Part shown: positions 41,654 through 50,826 of the stretch, piece after piece
Position numbering within the stretch: the first letter of the stretch is position 1
Layout: each line of letters opens with the position of its first letter
Source of the DNA: Anaerolinea sp.
GTDB taxonomy: Bacteria > Chloroflexota > Anaerolineae > Aggregatilineales > UBA2796
Assembly: GCA_014879835.1 (NCBI GenBank)
Contig: JACSRJ010000291.1
Span: forward strand, 1 to 50,906
Length of the DNA stretch: 50,906 nt
Direction: 5' to 3'
Translations under genes and position numbers: made by a program
Notes under the pieces: model-generated
The model's input: only the letters and a program-made list of their open reading frames with translations
What the model was told of the DNA's origin: nothing
The model's database searches: none

Positions 41654-41705
41654 GATGTGCTGCCTTTCTGAGGGTGGACGTCCCTGCTTAACATAGATAC
41701 GCCTA

Positions 41706-41737
41706 TTATATTGGGATGTTTTGCCTTGAATGTCAAG
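41706..41737 (-). promoter_or_regulatory. Possible promoter of HU copy 2
   Basis: On the minus strand there is a consensus TTGACA (41732-41737) and a perfect TATAAT (41706-41711). The spacing is 20 nt, longer than optimal, so CAATAT at 17 nt may be the actual -10. The remainder of 41738-42317 is a gene-free stretch, AT-richer up to about 42000. Confidence 0.5.
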
Positions 41738-42317
41738 CCCCCATCGAAGTAACGAAGGGATATTAAGGGGGTATTTAGGGGTTAACAATTTGATTCCTCA
41801 AACCAAAAACCCCGATCTGTTCGCATATTTTTGTAACCTCGTTAATCATCCCACCCTTCAAATTGGGATTCCGGACGGGGTCAAAATAAACCGGGTTTTC
41901 ACTGTTTGGGCCTTGTGATTCCGGGTTTATCCACACCTGCCGCGATAAATCGCCGGGATGGTTGCAGGATGGTCATAAAAGGGTGACAAAAGCGCCAAGG
42001 TTAGAATGTGGTTAGAATATTCAGGAACGGATGTTTTCATGGCTGGAGTCTTCCGGCAAGGCCCCAAAAATGGTGAGTCGAGTCGGTTCAAACCTGTTTT
42101 GGGGAATCGGCAAGGAACCTTGAGAACCCCTTCTTCGGCCTCAGCCGCGGAGGGGGCAGCGGTGGCCTTGTCCTCAAACTGCCCCTTTTGAGGCGTGGAC
42201 CTTTCCCCGCTCTGTATTTTCTCCCCTCTACCGCGCAGCGCTCGGGGGGCGAGGGGTGTTTGGGGTCGTCCGATTGGTGCTGATCCGGCCTCACGATCTT
42301 GGGTTGAGCGTGCGAAG

Positions 42318-42348
42318 GGCGGACACCCACACGGGGCTGTCCCTACAA
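42318..42348. repeat. GC-rich hairpin repeat, family B (copy 3)
   Basis: GGACA pairs with TGTCC around CCCACACGGGGC, followed by CCTACAAGG, matching copy 1 at 13-42. Upstream, 42110-42190 carries a degenerate family A core (CCTCAAACTGCCCC). Confidence 0.5.
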
Positions 42349-42373
42349 GGGATTAGGTAGACATGACCCCATC

Positions 42374-43282
42374 TTATTCTTCATCTGACCCTTCGGCGAC
42401 CCCTGCCTTGAGATCTCGCAGACGGCGATAGGTGGCCTGCAAGGTGAGGGCATCGGCCACATGGAAGGGATCGGGCGCTTCAACCGCGATCACCCCTTTA
42501 GCCTCAAAGTCGATCAATGCCTGAAGCAGTTCCCGGTAGCGCATATCAGCCTCATTGAGGGGCAGGTGATGGCGTTCGCCTTTTTCACCATAGGCGATCC
42601 CGGAGAGGTGAATATGCAGCGACTCCAACCCCTCCCGCCCCAACCCCTGCTTCACAAGGGTAAGCATGGCCGCGAACTCCTCATAGGAGTTGTTTTTGCC
42701 AGTGCGCGCATGAAGGTGCGCAAAATCGATGGCGGGCAGGACTCCCGGTATATCGCGGCTGAGCTGGATGGTCTCCTCCAAGGTGCCAAACATTGCAGGT
42801 TTACCCATCGTCTCCGGGCGAAGGATCACCGCCACCTTTTCAGCGCGTAGGGTCTCAGCGATGCTCCGAAGCTGATCGCGCATCCGCGGGTAGACCTTCG
42901 CCGGGGGCTGGCCGTGGTACGATCCGGGGTGAAAGACAATATCCCGGGCCCCGGCCAAATACCCCTTACGGGCTGCCAACAACAAACGTTCGTCACTCTT
43001 GCGCATCAATTCGTCGGTTTGACTGTTTAAGTTAATGTAGTAGGGGGCATGAATGCTCAAACTGATTCGCTGTTTGTGGGCCGCCGCTTTGATCTCGGCA
43101 CAGGACTCGTCCGTGACCCGGACACTTTGCACCCACGCAATTTCAAGGTGATCCAAACCTAAGGCGCGTGCATGGATGATGGCCAAGGGGGTGCCCCCGG
43201 GTTTAGGGGTGGAAGAAGGCGCGCCCACAGTGCCAAACCGGATCGAATCAACAGGTACTGTAGGGGAATCAGTTTTTGCCAC
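42374..43282 (-). CDS. Endonuclease IV-like / xylose isomerase-like TIM-barrel protein
   Basis: A 302-residue TIM-barrel protein of the AP endonuclease family 2 superfamily. Metal-ligand-type motifs follow the endonuclease IV order: SIHAPYYINLNS, IVFHPGSYHG, LRPETMGK, AIDFAHLHARTG, HIHLSGIAYGEKGERHHLPL and VEAPDP. This suggests a zinc-dependent AP endonuclease or a close relative, though LRPE where LEN is usual and VEAPDP near the end make a different substrate possible. The start is set at the GTG at 43282, with AAGGAG exactly eight bases upstream; the ATG at 43327 has no ribosome site. Divergent from the M50 protease gene. Confidence 0.8.
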   Translation of the reverse strand: MAKTDSPTVPVDSIRFGTVGAPSSTPKPGGTPLAIIHARALGLDHLEIAWVQSVRVTDESCAEIKAAAHKQRISLSIHAPYYINLNSQTDELMRKSDERLLLAARKGYLAGARDIVFHPGSYHGQPPAKVYPRMRDQLRSIAETLRAEKVAVILRPETMGKPAMFGTLEETIQLSRDIPGVLPAIDFAHLHARTGKNNSYEEFAAMLTLVKQGLGREGLESLHIHLSGIAYGEKGERHHLPLNEADMRYRELLQALIDFEAKGVIAVEAPDPFHVADALTLQATYRRLRDLKAGVAEGSDEE

Positions 43283-43387
43283 TGGGAAGGCTCCTTTAGT
43301 TTTGGTCGGTTTTGGTAATTTTTGCATCGACTCAGACAGATCAGACAGAATTGTACCAGCCTAAGCACTTGCAGAGAGAATCCACGT

Positions 43388-44149
43388 ATGAACGGTGTAT
43401 TTGGTTCACAACCGCTGCCTCCTTTAGAGCGCAAAAGAATCCTGTGGTTGGCGCTGGGTGCATTTATCTTTGTTTTTGTGCTGTGGCAGACAGAAAGCAT
43501 CCTCCTCTACCCCTTCCGCCTTTTGGTGACTTATGTACACGAGATGGGGCACGGTTTGGCCGCTGTGATCACGGGGGGAGAGTTCATCAGTTTTCATGTA
43601 TACCCTGATGGCAGCGGGATCGCCTTTACCGATGGGGGCAGCCGTCACTTGATCCTGCTTTCAGGGTATGTGGGCACCGCCCTTTTTGGATCGCTGCTTC
43701 TGTTTGCGGCGAACCGGGTGCGGCGGGTGCGTTTGGTGACCACCGCTTGTGGCACATTTTTTGCACTTTCCGCCCTTTTATTTGGAGGCACGGGCGGCTG
43801 GACAATAGAGACTGCGGTCACCTCCTTTTTTGCGATTATGGTAGGGATCATCGGGTGTATGGTCTTTATCGCGCTGGCCCGTTATGCCTCCCGTACCATC
43901 AACGTGCTGTCCCTGAACACCCTTGCCTTTATCATCGGCTTTAACGTCGTCAGTGATTTTTTGTTCCTGCTGCGTAATCAGGACATCGGGATCGGCATGG
44001 TCACCAATGACGCTGCGGCGATGGCCAAATTGACCCGAATGCCTACCCTTACATGGATCGTGATCTGGGCTGCGGCGTCGTTGATCATGATGGGTGCGGC
44101 GTTCATTTTTGCCTTTGTGGAACCCGAAAGGAACTCAGAAGCCATTTGA
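43388..44149 (+). CDS. M50-family membrane metallopeptidase
   Basis: A 253-residue polytopic membrane protein of the M50B type. The zinc motif HEMGH is at residues 51-55 (H51, E52, H55), following a first helix (ILWLALGAFIFVFVLWQT). Further helices follow: LILLSGYVGTALFGSLLLFA, FFAIMVGIIGCMVFIALA and LIMMGAAFIFAF. The YVGTALFGSLL stretch resembles the conserved core of this family. Such proteases cleave within or near the membrane, but no substrate or partner is evident. The start at 43388 has AGAGAGAAT upstream; an earlier ATG in frame (43322) would overlap the divergent region. Confidence 0.8.
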   Translation: MNGVFGSQPLPPLERKRILWLALGAFIFVFVLWQTESILLYPFRLLVTYVHEMGHGLAAVITGGEFISFHVYPDGSGIAFTDGGSRHLILLSGYVGTALFGSLLLFAANRVRRVRLVTTACGTFFALSALLFGGTGGWTIETAVTSFFAIMVGIIGCMVFIALARYASRTINVLSLNTLAFIIGFNVVSDFLFLLRNQDIGIGMVTNDAAAMAKLTRMPTLTWIVIWAAASLIMMGAAFIFAFVEPERNSEAI

Positions 44150-44167
44150 GAAGTCACCTTTCGATGA

Positions 44168-44333
44168 TTGACCTCATCCCCTCTGTACGACCGCTTCGCG
44201 GTGCCCGTCTCCAAGCTGGAGAAGGGGGGAATAAGGTTCTTGAGGGGGCTTTCCCCTCAAACTGTCCCTTTCGATAAACAGGGGGCAAATAGGTTCAATT
44301 TTCGTAAGTCCTACCCTTTTCAAACGGACTCTC
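44168..44333 (+). repeat. Family A intergenic repeat, copy 3
   Basis: Best match to copy 1 at 151-315, with the same block order from CCTCATCCCC through CAAACGGACTCT. Two clear hairpins: ACCGC/GCGGT near 44190, and TTGAGGGG (44240-44247) with CCCCTCAA (44253-44260). A further AACGGA/TCCGTT stem (44323-44328 with 44351-44356) extends it. It occupies most of the gap between the M50 gene and the PKS gene. Confidence 0.75.
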
Positions 44334-44453
44334 AGGCCCCTCTTGGGAGATCCGTTAGATTGTAACGATCTTGAGTGTATTTGAGGGTGATCAGACCCTC
44401 GTTTTTGAACTATGATTGATCTAAAGCGCAGTAACCCAATCGGAGGTCATGGA

Positions 44454-47400
44454 ATGTTCCCTCAAGCCGCCAAAAAACGTGAGCCTCTGGCTATTGTGGG
44501 AATCGGCTGTCGGTTTCCGGGCGGTTCCGATACGCCCATCACCTTCTGGAATCATCTTTTAGAAGGGCAGGACGCGATCATTGACATCCCTGAAGATCGC
44601 TGGAGTTTGCGTCGCTTTTACCACCCCAACCCCGAAGCCCCCGGCAAGATTTACGTGCGGCAGGGGGGGTTTTTGCGCCACAGTTTTGATCGTTTTGACG
44701 CCGCCTTTTTTGGGATCACCCCCCGGGAGGCCGCAGCCCTTGATCCGCAGCAGCGGGCGCTGCTAGAAGTTTCTTACGAGGCATTTGAAGATGCGGGCAT
44801 GACTCTCAATAAGGTGCGCGGCTCTCGCGCCGGGGTCTATGTGGGCGCGTTCACCATGGATAACCTGAGTCAGCAGTTGGGGGTGCTCAGCCGGGAGCAG
44901 ATCACCACCCACACCGCCGTCAGCACCACCATGACCATGCTCTCCAACCGGGTTTCGTATGTATTTGATCTACGCGGTCCAAGTTTATCGGTGGATACAG
45001 CCTGCTCCTCGTCCTTGGTGGCGCTGCATCTGGCTTGTCAGGCCCTGTGGAATGGTGAATGTGATACCGCCCTTGCTGGCGGGGTCAACATGATGTTTCG
45101 CCCCGAATTTGTGATCGCCATGTGCAAGGGGCATTTTCTTTCGCCAGAGGCGCGCTGCAAGGCCTTTGATCACCGGGCCGACGGTTATGTACGGGGTGAA
45201 GGCGCGGGCATGGTGCTGCTCAAGCCCTTTGAACAGGCAGTGCGCGATAACGACCGGATTTATGCGCTGGTGCAGGCTACGGGCAGCAATCAGGACGGGC
45301 ACACCAACGGAATCACCGTGCCCAATGGCGCGGCCCAAGAAGCGCTGGTGCGGGCCGTATGCGCACAGGCGGGCATCACCCCCGGCCGGATCAATTATCT
45401 GGAAGCGCACGGCACAGGCACACAAGCGGGTGATCCGATTGAAGCGCAGTCATTGGGGGCGGCGCTCTCCACAGACCGCCCGGAAGGTGATAAGTGCTGG
45501 ATCGGGTCAGTCAAGACCAATATTGGACACTTGGAGGCGGCGGCGGGCATTGCCAGCGTGATCAAAGCAGCCTTGATGATCCGCTATGCTAAGATTCCGC
45601 CGCATTTGCACTTCAGCGCGCCGAATCCCCAGATCGATTTGGAGACCCTTCGACTGCGCATCCCGACTCAGGTAGAGCCGCTGCCCTCACGCGGAGGGAT
45701 CGCCTATGTAGGCGTGAATTCCTTCGGATATGGTGGGACGAACGCGCACGCCCTGCTGAGCAGCCCGCCGCCTCGCACCGTAGACTTAACCCCCGCCGCT
45801 CCACCCCTCCAGTGGATTGTGCCTCTAACCGCAGCCACCCCTGAAGCCCTGCACGAGACGGTCAAGGTTCATCACGAACGGCTCAAGGAACTGCTTGATC
45901 CCAAGGATTACGCCTATACCACCGCCCGCCGCCGCACTCATCACCCAACACGGGTCGCGTTTGTGGGCGGTTCACGGGATGGCATTTTGGCTCAGATGGA
46001 AGAGTATATCCGTGATGGCGCAGGTATTACAGGCAGTGCGGGTGATACCCGTCCGCTGGTGTTTGTGTTCACGGGTATGGGTCCTCAGTGGTGGGGTATG
46101 GGACAGGAACTCCTACGCGAATCGCGCCGTTTTCGGGAGACCATCCACGAATGTGACCAGATCTTCCGCAAATATGCCGATTGGTCACTCCTTGAACTGT
46201 TTGAGCGCGGCGGTGGACACCCTATGAGCGATCCGATCCATGCGCAGCCGGCCAACTTTGCGATTCAGGCTGCGCTCACTGAAGTGTGGCGCGATCTGGG
46301 TGTCACCCCTCAGGCCGCAGTGGGACACAGTGCTGGCGAGATCGCAGCCGCTTATGCCGCTGGTTCCCTTTCGCTGGAGGATGGGCTGCGGGTCACCTAT
46401 TGGCGCTGCTGGTTGATGCAGCGCACGGTAGGTCACGGGGCCATGTTGGCCGCGGGGCTTTCACCGGCCGCAGCCGAGACCTTGATCAGGGAGACCCTCA
46501 ACGGAAGTGTTGATCAAGTCGGGATTGCAGCCATCAACAGCCCTCAGTCGGTAACACTGGCGGGCGATCCGGGGGCCTTAAAGCAGGTCGCGGCACAGTT
46601 GGAGGCAAAAGGTTTGTTTAATGCCTTCCTCAAACTGGAAGTGGCCTACCACAGTTATCAAATGTCCCCGCTGGAAGGGGAGTTCCGATCTGCGCTTCAC
46701 AATCTACGTGCCCATGCGCCCCATTTCCCCCTGTATTCAACGGTGACTGGGGCGCTCATCCGCGAAAACGAACAGGAATGTGACTACTGGTGGCGCAACG
46801 CCCGCCAACCTGTTCAGCTTGCGCCTGCCCTGAACCAGATCATCCGCGATGGTTACCGCACCTTCCTTGAGGTAGGGCCCCATCCAGTGCTTTCCGCGGC
46901 CATTCAGGATAACCTGCGTGAAGCCCGGGCCGAAGGCATCAGTTTTGCCTCACTACGTCGGGGCAAACCCGAAAGTGAAACCCTCTTCCAGTCCTTTGGG
47001 GGCCTGTGGGCCAATGGGGTGGAGGTGAATTGGGCAAAGGTCTACCCCAAAGGACGCCAGATCAGTTTACCTGCCTACCGCTGGCAGCGCGAGAGCTTGT
47101 GGGTAGAGAGTCCCCGCGCAAAGGCGGATCGCCTTGACCCTGATCGCCATCCCCTGCTGGGCCGGCAAATGCCTGATCCCGTGCCCACATGGGAGGCTGA
47201 TCTGGGGGCCTACTATCTGGATTACCTCCATGATCACCGCATTCAGGGTGCGCCCATCTTCCCGGCAGCAGGCTATGTGGAGGCAGTCCTCGCTGCTGGC
47301 GGCAGCCTACCCCTGACCTTGGAGAATCTCGAACTGCGGCAGGCAATTCCGCTTGACTCGGCCGCGGCGCTGGTTGTCAAACTCAATGAAGGGCAGTGCC

Positions 47401-50400
47401 AAATCTCCAGCCGCACCCGCGATGATCTGTGGTCATCCCATGCCCAAGTGAACCTTCTGAGCAAAGGGCTGCCTCCCCTCCGAAATACGGTTGATCTGAC
47501 GCTGATTCAGGCGCGCTGTGGGGTTGGCCTCGAAGTGAATGATCTCTACACGGCCCTGCAAAAACGAGGGTTGGAATACGGGAAGGCTTTCCGTCCCCTT
47601 CAGGGGTTGTGGTTGGGGGATCGGGAGGCACTGGCCCACCTTGAACTGGATGCCGGGTTGTGGGATGAGGCCGAACATTATCAGGCGCACCCGGCCCTGC
47701 TGGATGGCGCTTTCCAAACCTTTACGGCCTTTTTAGGGGAGGCTGATCAAGGGCTGTACATCCCGGTCTCGATTCGACAGGTACGAGCACAGGCGCAGAT
47801 TCCCGTTTCTGTGTGGGTTCATGCAGTCCTCAGCAAACGGGCCCCACGCTATGTCGAAGGCAACTTGACGGTGTTGGATAGCGGTGGGCAAACCCTGATG
47901 GAGGTGACCGGGCTGCGCCTGCACCGGATCGGGGGCGTGTCCAAAGCCGAGTCCGACGCCGCCAGTTGGTTTTATGAGTTAAGCTGGGAACTTGATCAAC
48001 ATGATTTGCCTTCTGCTCCTCCGGGACAGCGCTGGTTGATCTTTAAGGATCGGCGCGGGGTAGGCGAGCGCGTTGGGGCGGCTCTGCGGGCGCAGGGGGA
48101 TACGGTCGCAGCGGTGGAACCGGATCACCGCGATCTGAGCGATCCCGCCGTGATACGCCAGATTCTTGAGGCACATCCTCCCGCTGAAATGGATGGGATC
48201 ATCTTTGGCTGTGGGCTTGATCTGACTGCCCTTGACGATGATGATCCCCGCGTGGTCGGGTTGGAACCCTCCGCGGTGCTGCTTGCGGTGGTGCAGGTGC
48301 TTCATGAGCTTGATCCCCACTATCATCTGAAGCATTTGTTCATCCTCAGCGCCAACGCGGAGCAGGTGCTGCCCTCTGATTTGGTTCAAGCGCCGGGGCA
48401 AGCGGCTTTGTGGGGCATAGGACGGGTGATCCTCAATGAACATGCGGGTTTACAAGCGCGTTTGATCGATCTCTGCCTGCCAGAACTGGATGATCCTGCG
48501 CTTGGGCCCGACCTCGCCCAGATCGTGCGCGTCCCCGGTGAACCGGAGATCGGGCTGCGCGAGGGACGCCGTTATGCCCATCGACTGGCCGCGGTGGCAG
48601 CGCCTCCACCAGCCCTGATCGCACCAACCCCGGAACTGAACTACAGCCTGCGTGTTGGTCAGCCGGGTATCCTCGACAGTCTCACTTTTCATCAGATGCC
48701 GCGCCGCGCCCCTGAGACAGGCGAGATCGAAGTGCGCATCGAAGCGGCCGCACTCAACTTTAAAGACCTGATGAAGGTGATGAATCTGCTCTCTGAAGCC
48801 TACCTTGAAAACACCTTCTTCAGTGAGGTGATCGGTTTGGAGAGCGCCGGTGAGATCGTCGCCCTAGGGGCGGGAGTCACGGAGCAGTACGGGTTCAAGG
48901 TGGGCGACCCGGTGGTGGTTTTTCATGGCGGTGGCGGTTTCCAGCGCTATATCACCCTACCGGCCAGTTGGGCTTTGATCAAACCCACCCCGCTCACCTA
49001 TGCCCAGTCGGTGGTCTTCATCAACTTTGTGACGGCCTACTACAGCCTGATCGATGTGGCCCGTTTGCGCAAGGGGGAGCGGGTCTTGATCCATGCGGCC
49101 ACGGGCGGGGTGGGCTTAGCTGCGATTCAGGTCGCCCAGTCGGTTGGGGCGGAGATCTTCGCCACTGCGGGCACCCCCGAAAAACGCGAAAGCCTTCGGG
49201 CCCTCGGCATAAAATACATCAGCGACTCCCGTTCGCTTCAGTTTTACGACGACATTCAGGCATGGACTCACGGGGCAGGCGTGGACGTGGTCTTAAATAC
49301 TCTGTGGGGCGAGGCCCTCACCAAGAGCCTCGAACTGCTGGCCCCTTATGGGCGCTTTGTGGAGATCGGCAAGCGGGACATCACCGCCAATGCCCGGCTT
49401 GCTTTGGGGGCTTTTGACCGAGGGCTGACCTTCGCCGCCGTTGACCTCGACAAGATGATGGTAGATCGCCCCGATCTGTATCAAGAAGCCCTGCGCAGTG
49501 TTCACGAACGGCTTGAGTCGGGAATCTTAAAGCCCCTGCCTACCCAGATCTTTGGGGCTTCTCAGGCAGCGGAGGCCTTCCGCCTCATGGCAGGGGCACG
49601 GCATATCGGCAAGATCACGGTGGATATGGGCGATCAGAATCTGAGCATCGAAGCCATGCCTGATCAGTCCCCTTTGATCCATGATCAGGGCACCTATCTG
49701 GTCACGGGCGGGTTGGGGGGCTTTGGGCTGGAGACCGCCCGCTGGTTGGTGACACAGGGCGCACGCCATCTGGTTTTAATCAGCCGTAGTGGGGCTTCCA
49801 CTGAAGGGGCCCAAAGTCTGCTGGCACATTTCGCCGCGCAAGGTGTCCATGTCCACGCGGCCAAAGTGGACGTCTCCGATTGGGCGCAGGTCTCCGGGCT
49901 GATGGCCACGATCCGCGAGACCATGCCCTCCCTGAAAGGGGTAATCCACTCGGCGATGGTGCTGGATGACGATGTGATGATCCATCTGGATCGAGAGCGC
50001 TTTGAGCGTGTCCTCGGACCCAAAGCGGGCGGGGCATGGAACCTTCACCGGGCCACCCTTGACCAACCGCTGGACTTTTTTGTGTTGTTCTCGTCGGTCT
50101 CAGCCTATATCGGCAACCCGCGTCAGGCCAACTACGTTGCAGCCAACTGCTTCCTTGATGCGCTGGCCCACTACCGCCGGGCGCGGGGACTGCCTGCCCT
50201 CAGTCTCAATTGGGGCAGCATCGGCAAGGTTGGGGCGGTGGCCCGCAATCCTAAAGTGGAGCAGTACCTGACCTCACTGGGGGTCAACAGCCTTGATCCG
50301 GAGGCTGCGGCCAGTGCGCTGGGCGAGCTGCTGCGCCGGGGCGCAGTACAGACCAGTGTGGTCAACATGAACTGGGCCCGCTGGGCCAACAGCCCGCTGA

Positions 50401-50753
50401 ATGTGACTGATTCGCCCATTTACGCCAACTTGGTCGCCGGCTATCGCAACCAAGGCGGCAGTGGGGGGCAAAGCCTGCGATCCGCGCTTCGGGCGGCACC
50501 GATAGAAACTCACGAGAGCCTCGTGGGTGAATTTCTGCGGGCCCAGATCGCCAAAGTGACCCGCCTGCCTTTAACCCGCTTGGAGCCATCGCTGCGATTG
50601 GATCAATTGGGCATTGATTCGCTCATGGGGGTGGAACTGAACAATCTGATCCGGGTTGAAACCGATGTGGAGTTTTCGGTGATGACCCTGATGCAGGGGT
50701 TAACCATCCAGCAGTTGGCGGGTAAGCTGTTGGAGAAGTTGAGTCAGGCCTGA
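44454..50753 (+). CDS. Type I polyketide synthase, single fully reducing module (KS-AT-DH-ER-KR-ACP)
   Basis: A 2099-residue modular enzyme that builds and reduces a fatty-acid-like chain. KS (about 10-435): active Cys C184 in DTACSSS, His in EAHGTGT and NIGHLEAA. AT (about 530-850): S626 in GHSAGE; substrate-region motif VAYHS, not a clear malonyl or methylmalonyl type. DH (about 900-1190): H928 in HRIQGAPIFP and D1084 in LLDGAF. ER (about 1410-1720): HAATGGVGLAAIQ. KR (about 1740-1950): TGGLGGFG, SSVSAY, NYVAAN, and a VLDDD stretch typical of B-type KRs. ACP (about 2020-2095): phosphopantetheine Ser S2056 in GIDSLMG. All reducing domains look intact and there is no thioesterase, so release needs another protein. 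The start at 44454 has GGAGG seven bases upstream. Domain order resembles MAS/PpsA- or HglE-like lipid synthases; whether it works iteratively is unknown. Confidence 0.95.
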   Translation: MFPQAAKKREPLAIVGIGCRFPGGSDTPITFWNHLLEGQDAIIDIPEDRWSLRRFYHPNPEAPGKIYVRQGGFLRHSFDRFDAAFFGITPREAAALDPQQRALLEVSYEAFEDAGMTLNKVRGSRAGVYVGAFTMDNLSQQLGVLSREQITTHTAVSTTMTMLSNRVSYVFDLRGPSLSVDTACSSSLVALHLACQALWNGECDTALAGGVNMMFRPEFVIAMCKGHFLSPEARCKAFDHRADGYVRGEGAGMVLLKPFEQAVRDNDRIYALVQATGSNQDGHTNGITVPNGAAQEALVRAVCAQAGITPGRINYLEAHGTGTQAGDPIEAQSLGAALSTDRPEGDKCWIGSVKTNIGHLEAAAGIASVIKAALMIRYAKIPPHLHFSAPNPQIDLETLRLRIPTQVEPLPSRGGIAYVGVNSFGYGGTNAHALLSSPPPRTVDLTPAAPPLQWIVPLTAATPEALHETVKVHHERLKELLDPKDYAYTTARRRTHHPTRVAFVGGSRDGILAQMEEYIRDGAGITGSAGDTRPLVFVFTGMGPQWWGMGQELLRESRRFRETIHECDQIFRKYADWSLLELFERGGGHPMSDPIHAQPANFAIQAALTEVWRDLGVTPQAAVGHSAGEIAAAYAAGSLSLEDGLRVTYWRCWLMQRTVGHGAMLAAGLSPAAAETLIRETLNGSVDQVGIAAINSPQSVTLAGDPGALKQVAAQLEAKGLFNAFLKLEVAYHSYQMSPLEGEFRSALHNLRAHAPHFPLYSTVTGALIRENEQECDYWWRNARQPVQLAPALNQIIRDGYRTFLEVGPHPVLSAAIQDNLREARAEGISFASLRRGKPESETLFQSFGGLWANGVEVNWAKVYPKGRQISLPAYRWQRESLWVESPRAKADRLDPDRHPLLGRQMPDPVPTWEADLGAYYLDYLHDHRIQGAPIFPAAGYVEAVLAAGGSLPLTLENLELRQAIPLDSAAALVVKLNEGQCQISSRTRDDLWSSHAQVNLLSKGLPPLRNTVDLTLIQARCGVGLEVNDLYTALQKRGLEYGKAFRPLQGLWLGDREALAHLELDAGLWDEAEHYQAHPALLDGAFQTFTAFLGEADQGLYIPVSIRQVRAQAQIPVSVWVHAVLSKRAPRYVEGNLTVLDSGGQTLMEVTGLRLHRIGGVSKAESDAASWFYELSWELDQHDLPSAPPGQRWLIFKDRRGVGERVGAALRAQGDTVAAVEPDHRDLSDPAVIRQILEAHPPAEMDGIIFGCGLDLTALDDDDPRVVGLEPSAVLLAVVQVLHELDPHYHLKHLFILSANAEQVLPSDLVQAPGQAALWGIGRVILNEHAGLQARLIDLCLPELDDPALGPDLAQIVRVPGEPEIGLREGRRYAHRLAAVAAPPPALIAPTPELNYSLRVGQPGILDSLTFHQMPRRAPETGEIEVRIEAAALNFKDLMKVMNLLSEAYLENTFFSEVIGLESAGEIVALGAGVTEQYGFKVGDPVVVFHGGGGFQRYITLPASWALIKPTPLTYAQSVVFINFVTAYYSLIDVARLRKGERVLIHAATGGVGLAAIQVAQSVGAEIFATAGTPEKRESLRALGIKYISDSRSLQFYDDIQAWTHGAGVDVVLNTLWGEALTKSLELLAPYGRFVEIGKRDITANARLALGAFDRGLTFAAVDLDKMMVDRPDLYQEALRSVHERLESGILKPLPTQIFGASQAAEAFRLMAGARHIGKITVDMGDQNLSIEAMPDQSPLIHDQGTYLVTGGLGGFGLETARWLVTQGARHLVLISRSGASTEGAQSLLAHFAAQGVHVHAAKVDVSDWAQVSGLMATIRETMPSLKGVIHSAMVLDDDVMIHLDRERFERVLGPKAGGAWNLHRATLDQPLDFFVLFSSVSAYIGNPRQANYVAANCFLDALAHYRRARGLPALSLNWGSIGKVGAVARNPKVEQYLTSLGVNSLDPEAAASALGELLRRGAVQTSVVNMNWARWANSPLNVTDSPIYANLVAGYRNQGGSGGQSLRSALRAAPIETHESLVGEFLRAQIAKVTRLPLTRLEPSLRLDQLGIDSLMGVELNNLIRVETDVEFSVMTLMQGLTIQQLAGKLLEKLSQA

Positions 50754-50826
50754 GTTGAGCAGGCGTTATGCACTGGTCCCAGAAGCCCCCTACCCCTTAC
50801 ATGACTCTGAGGGGGCGACAGTGGTT

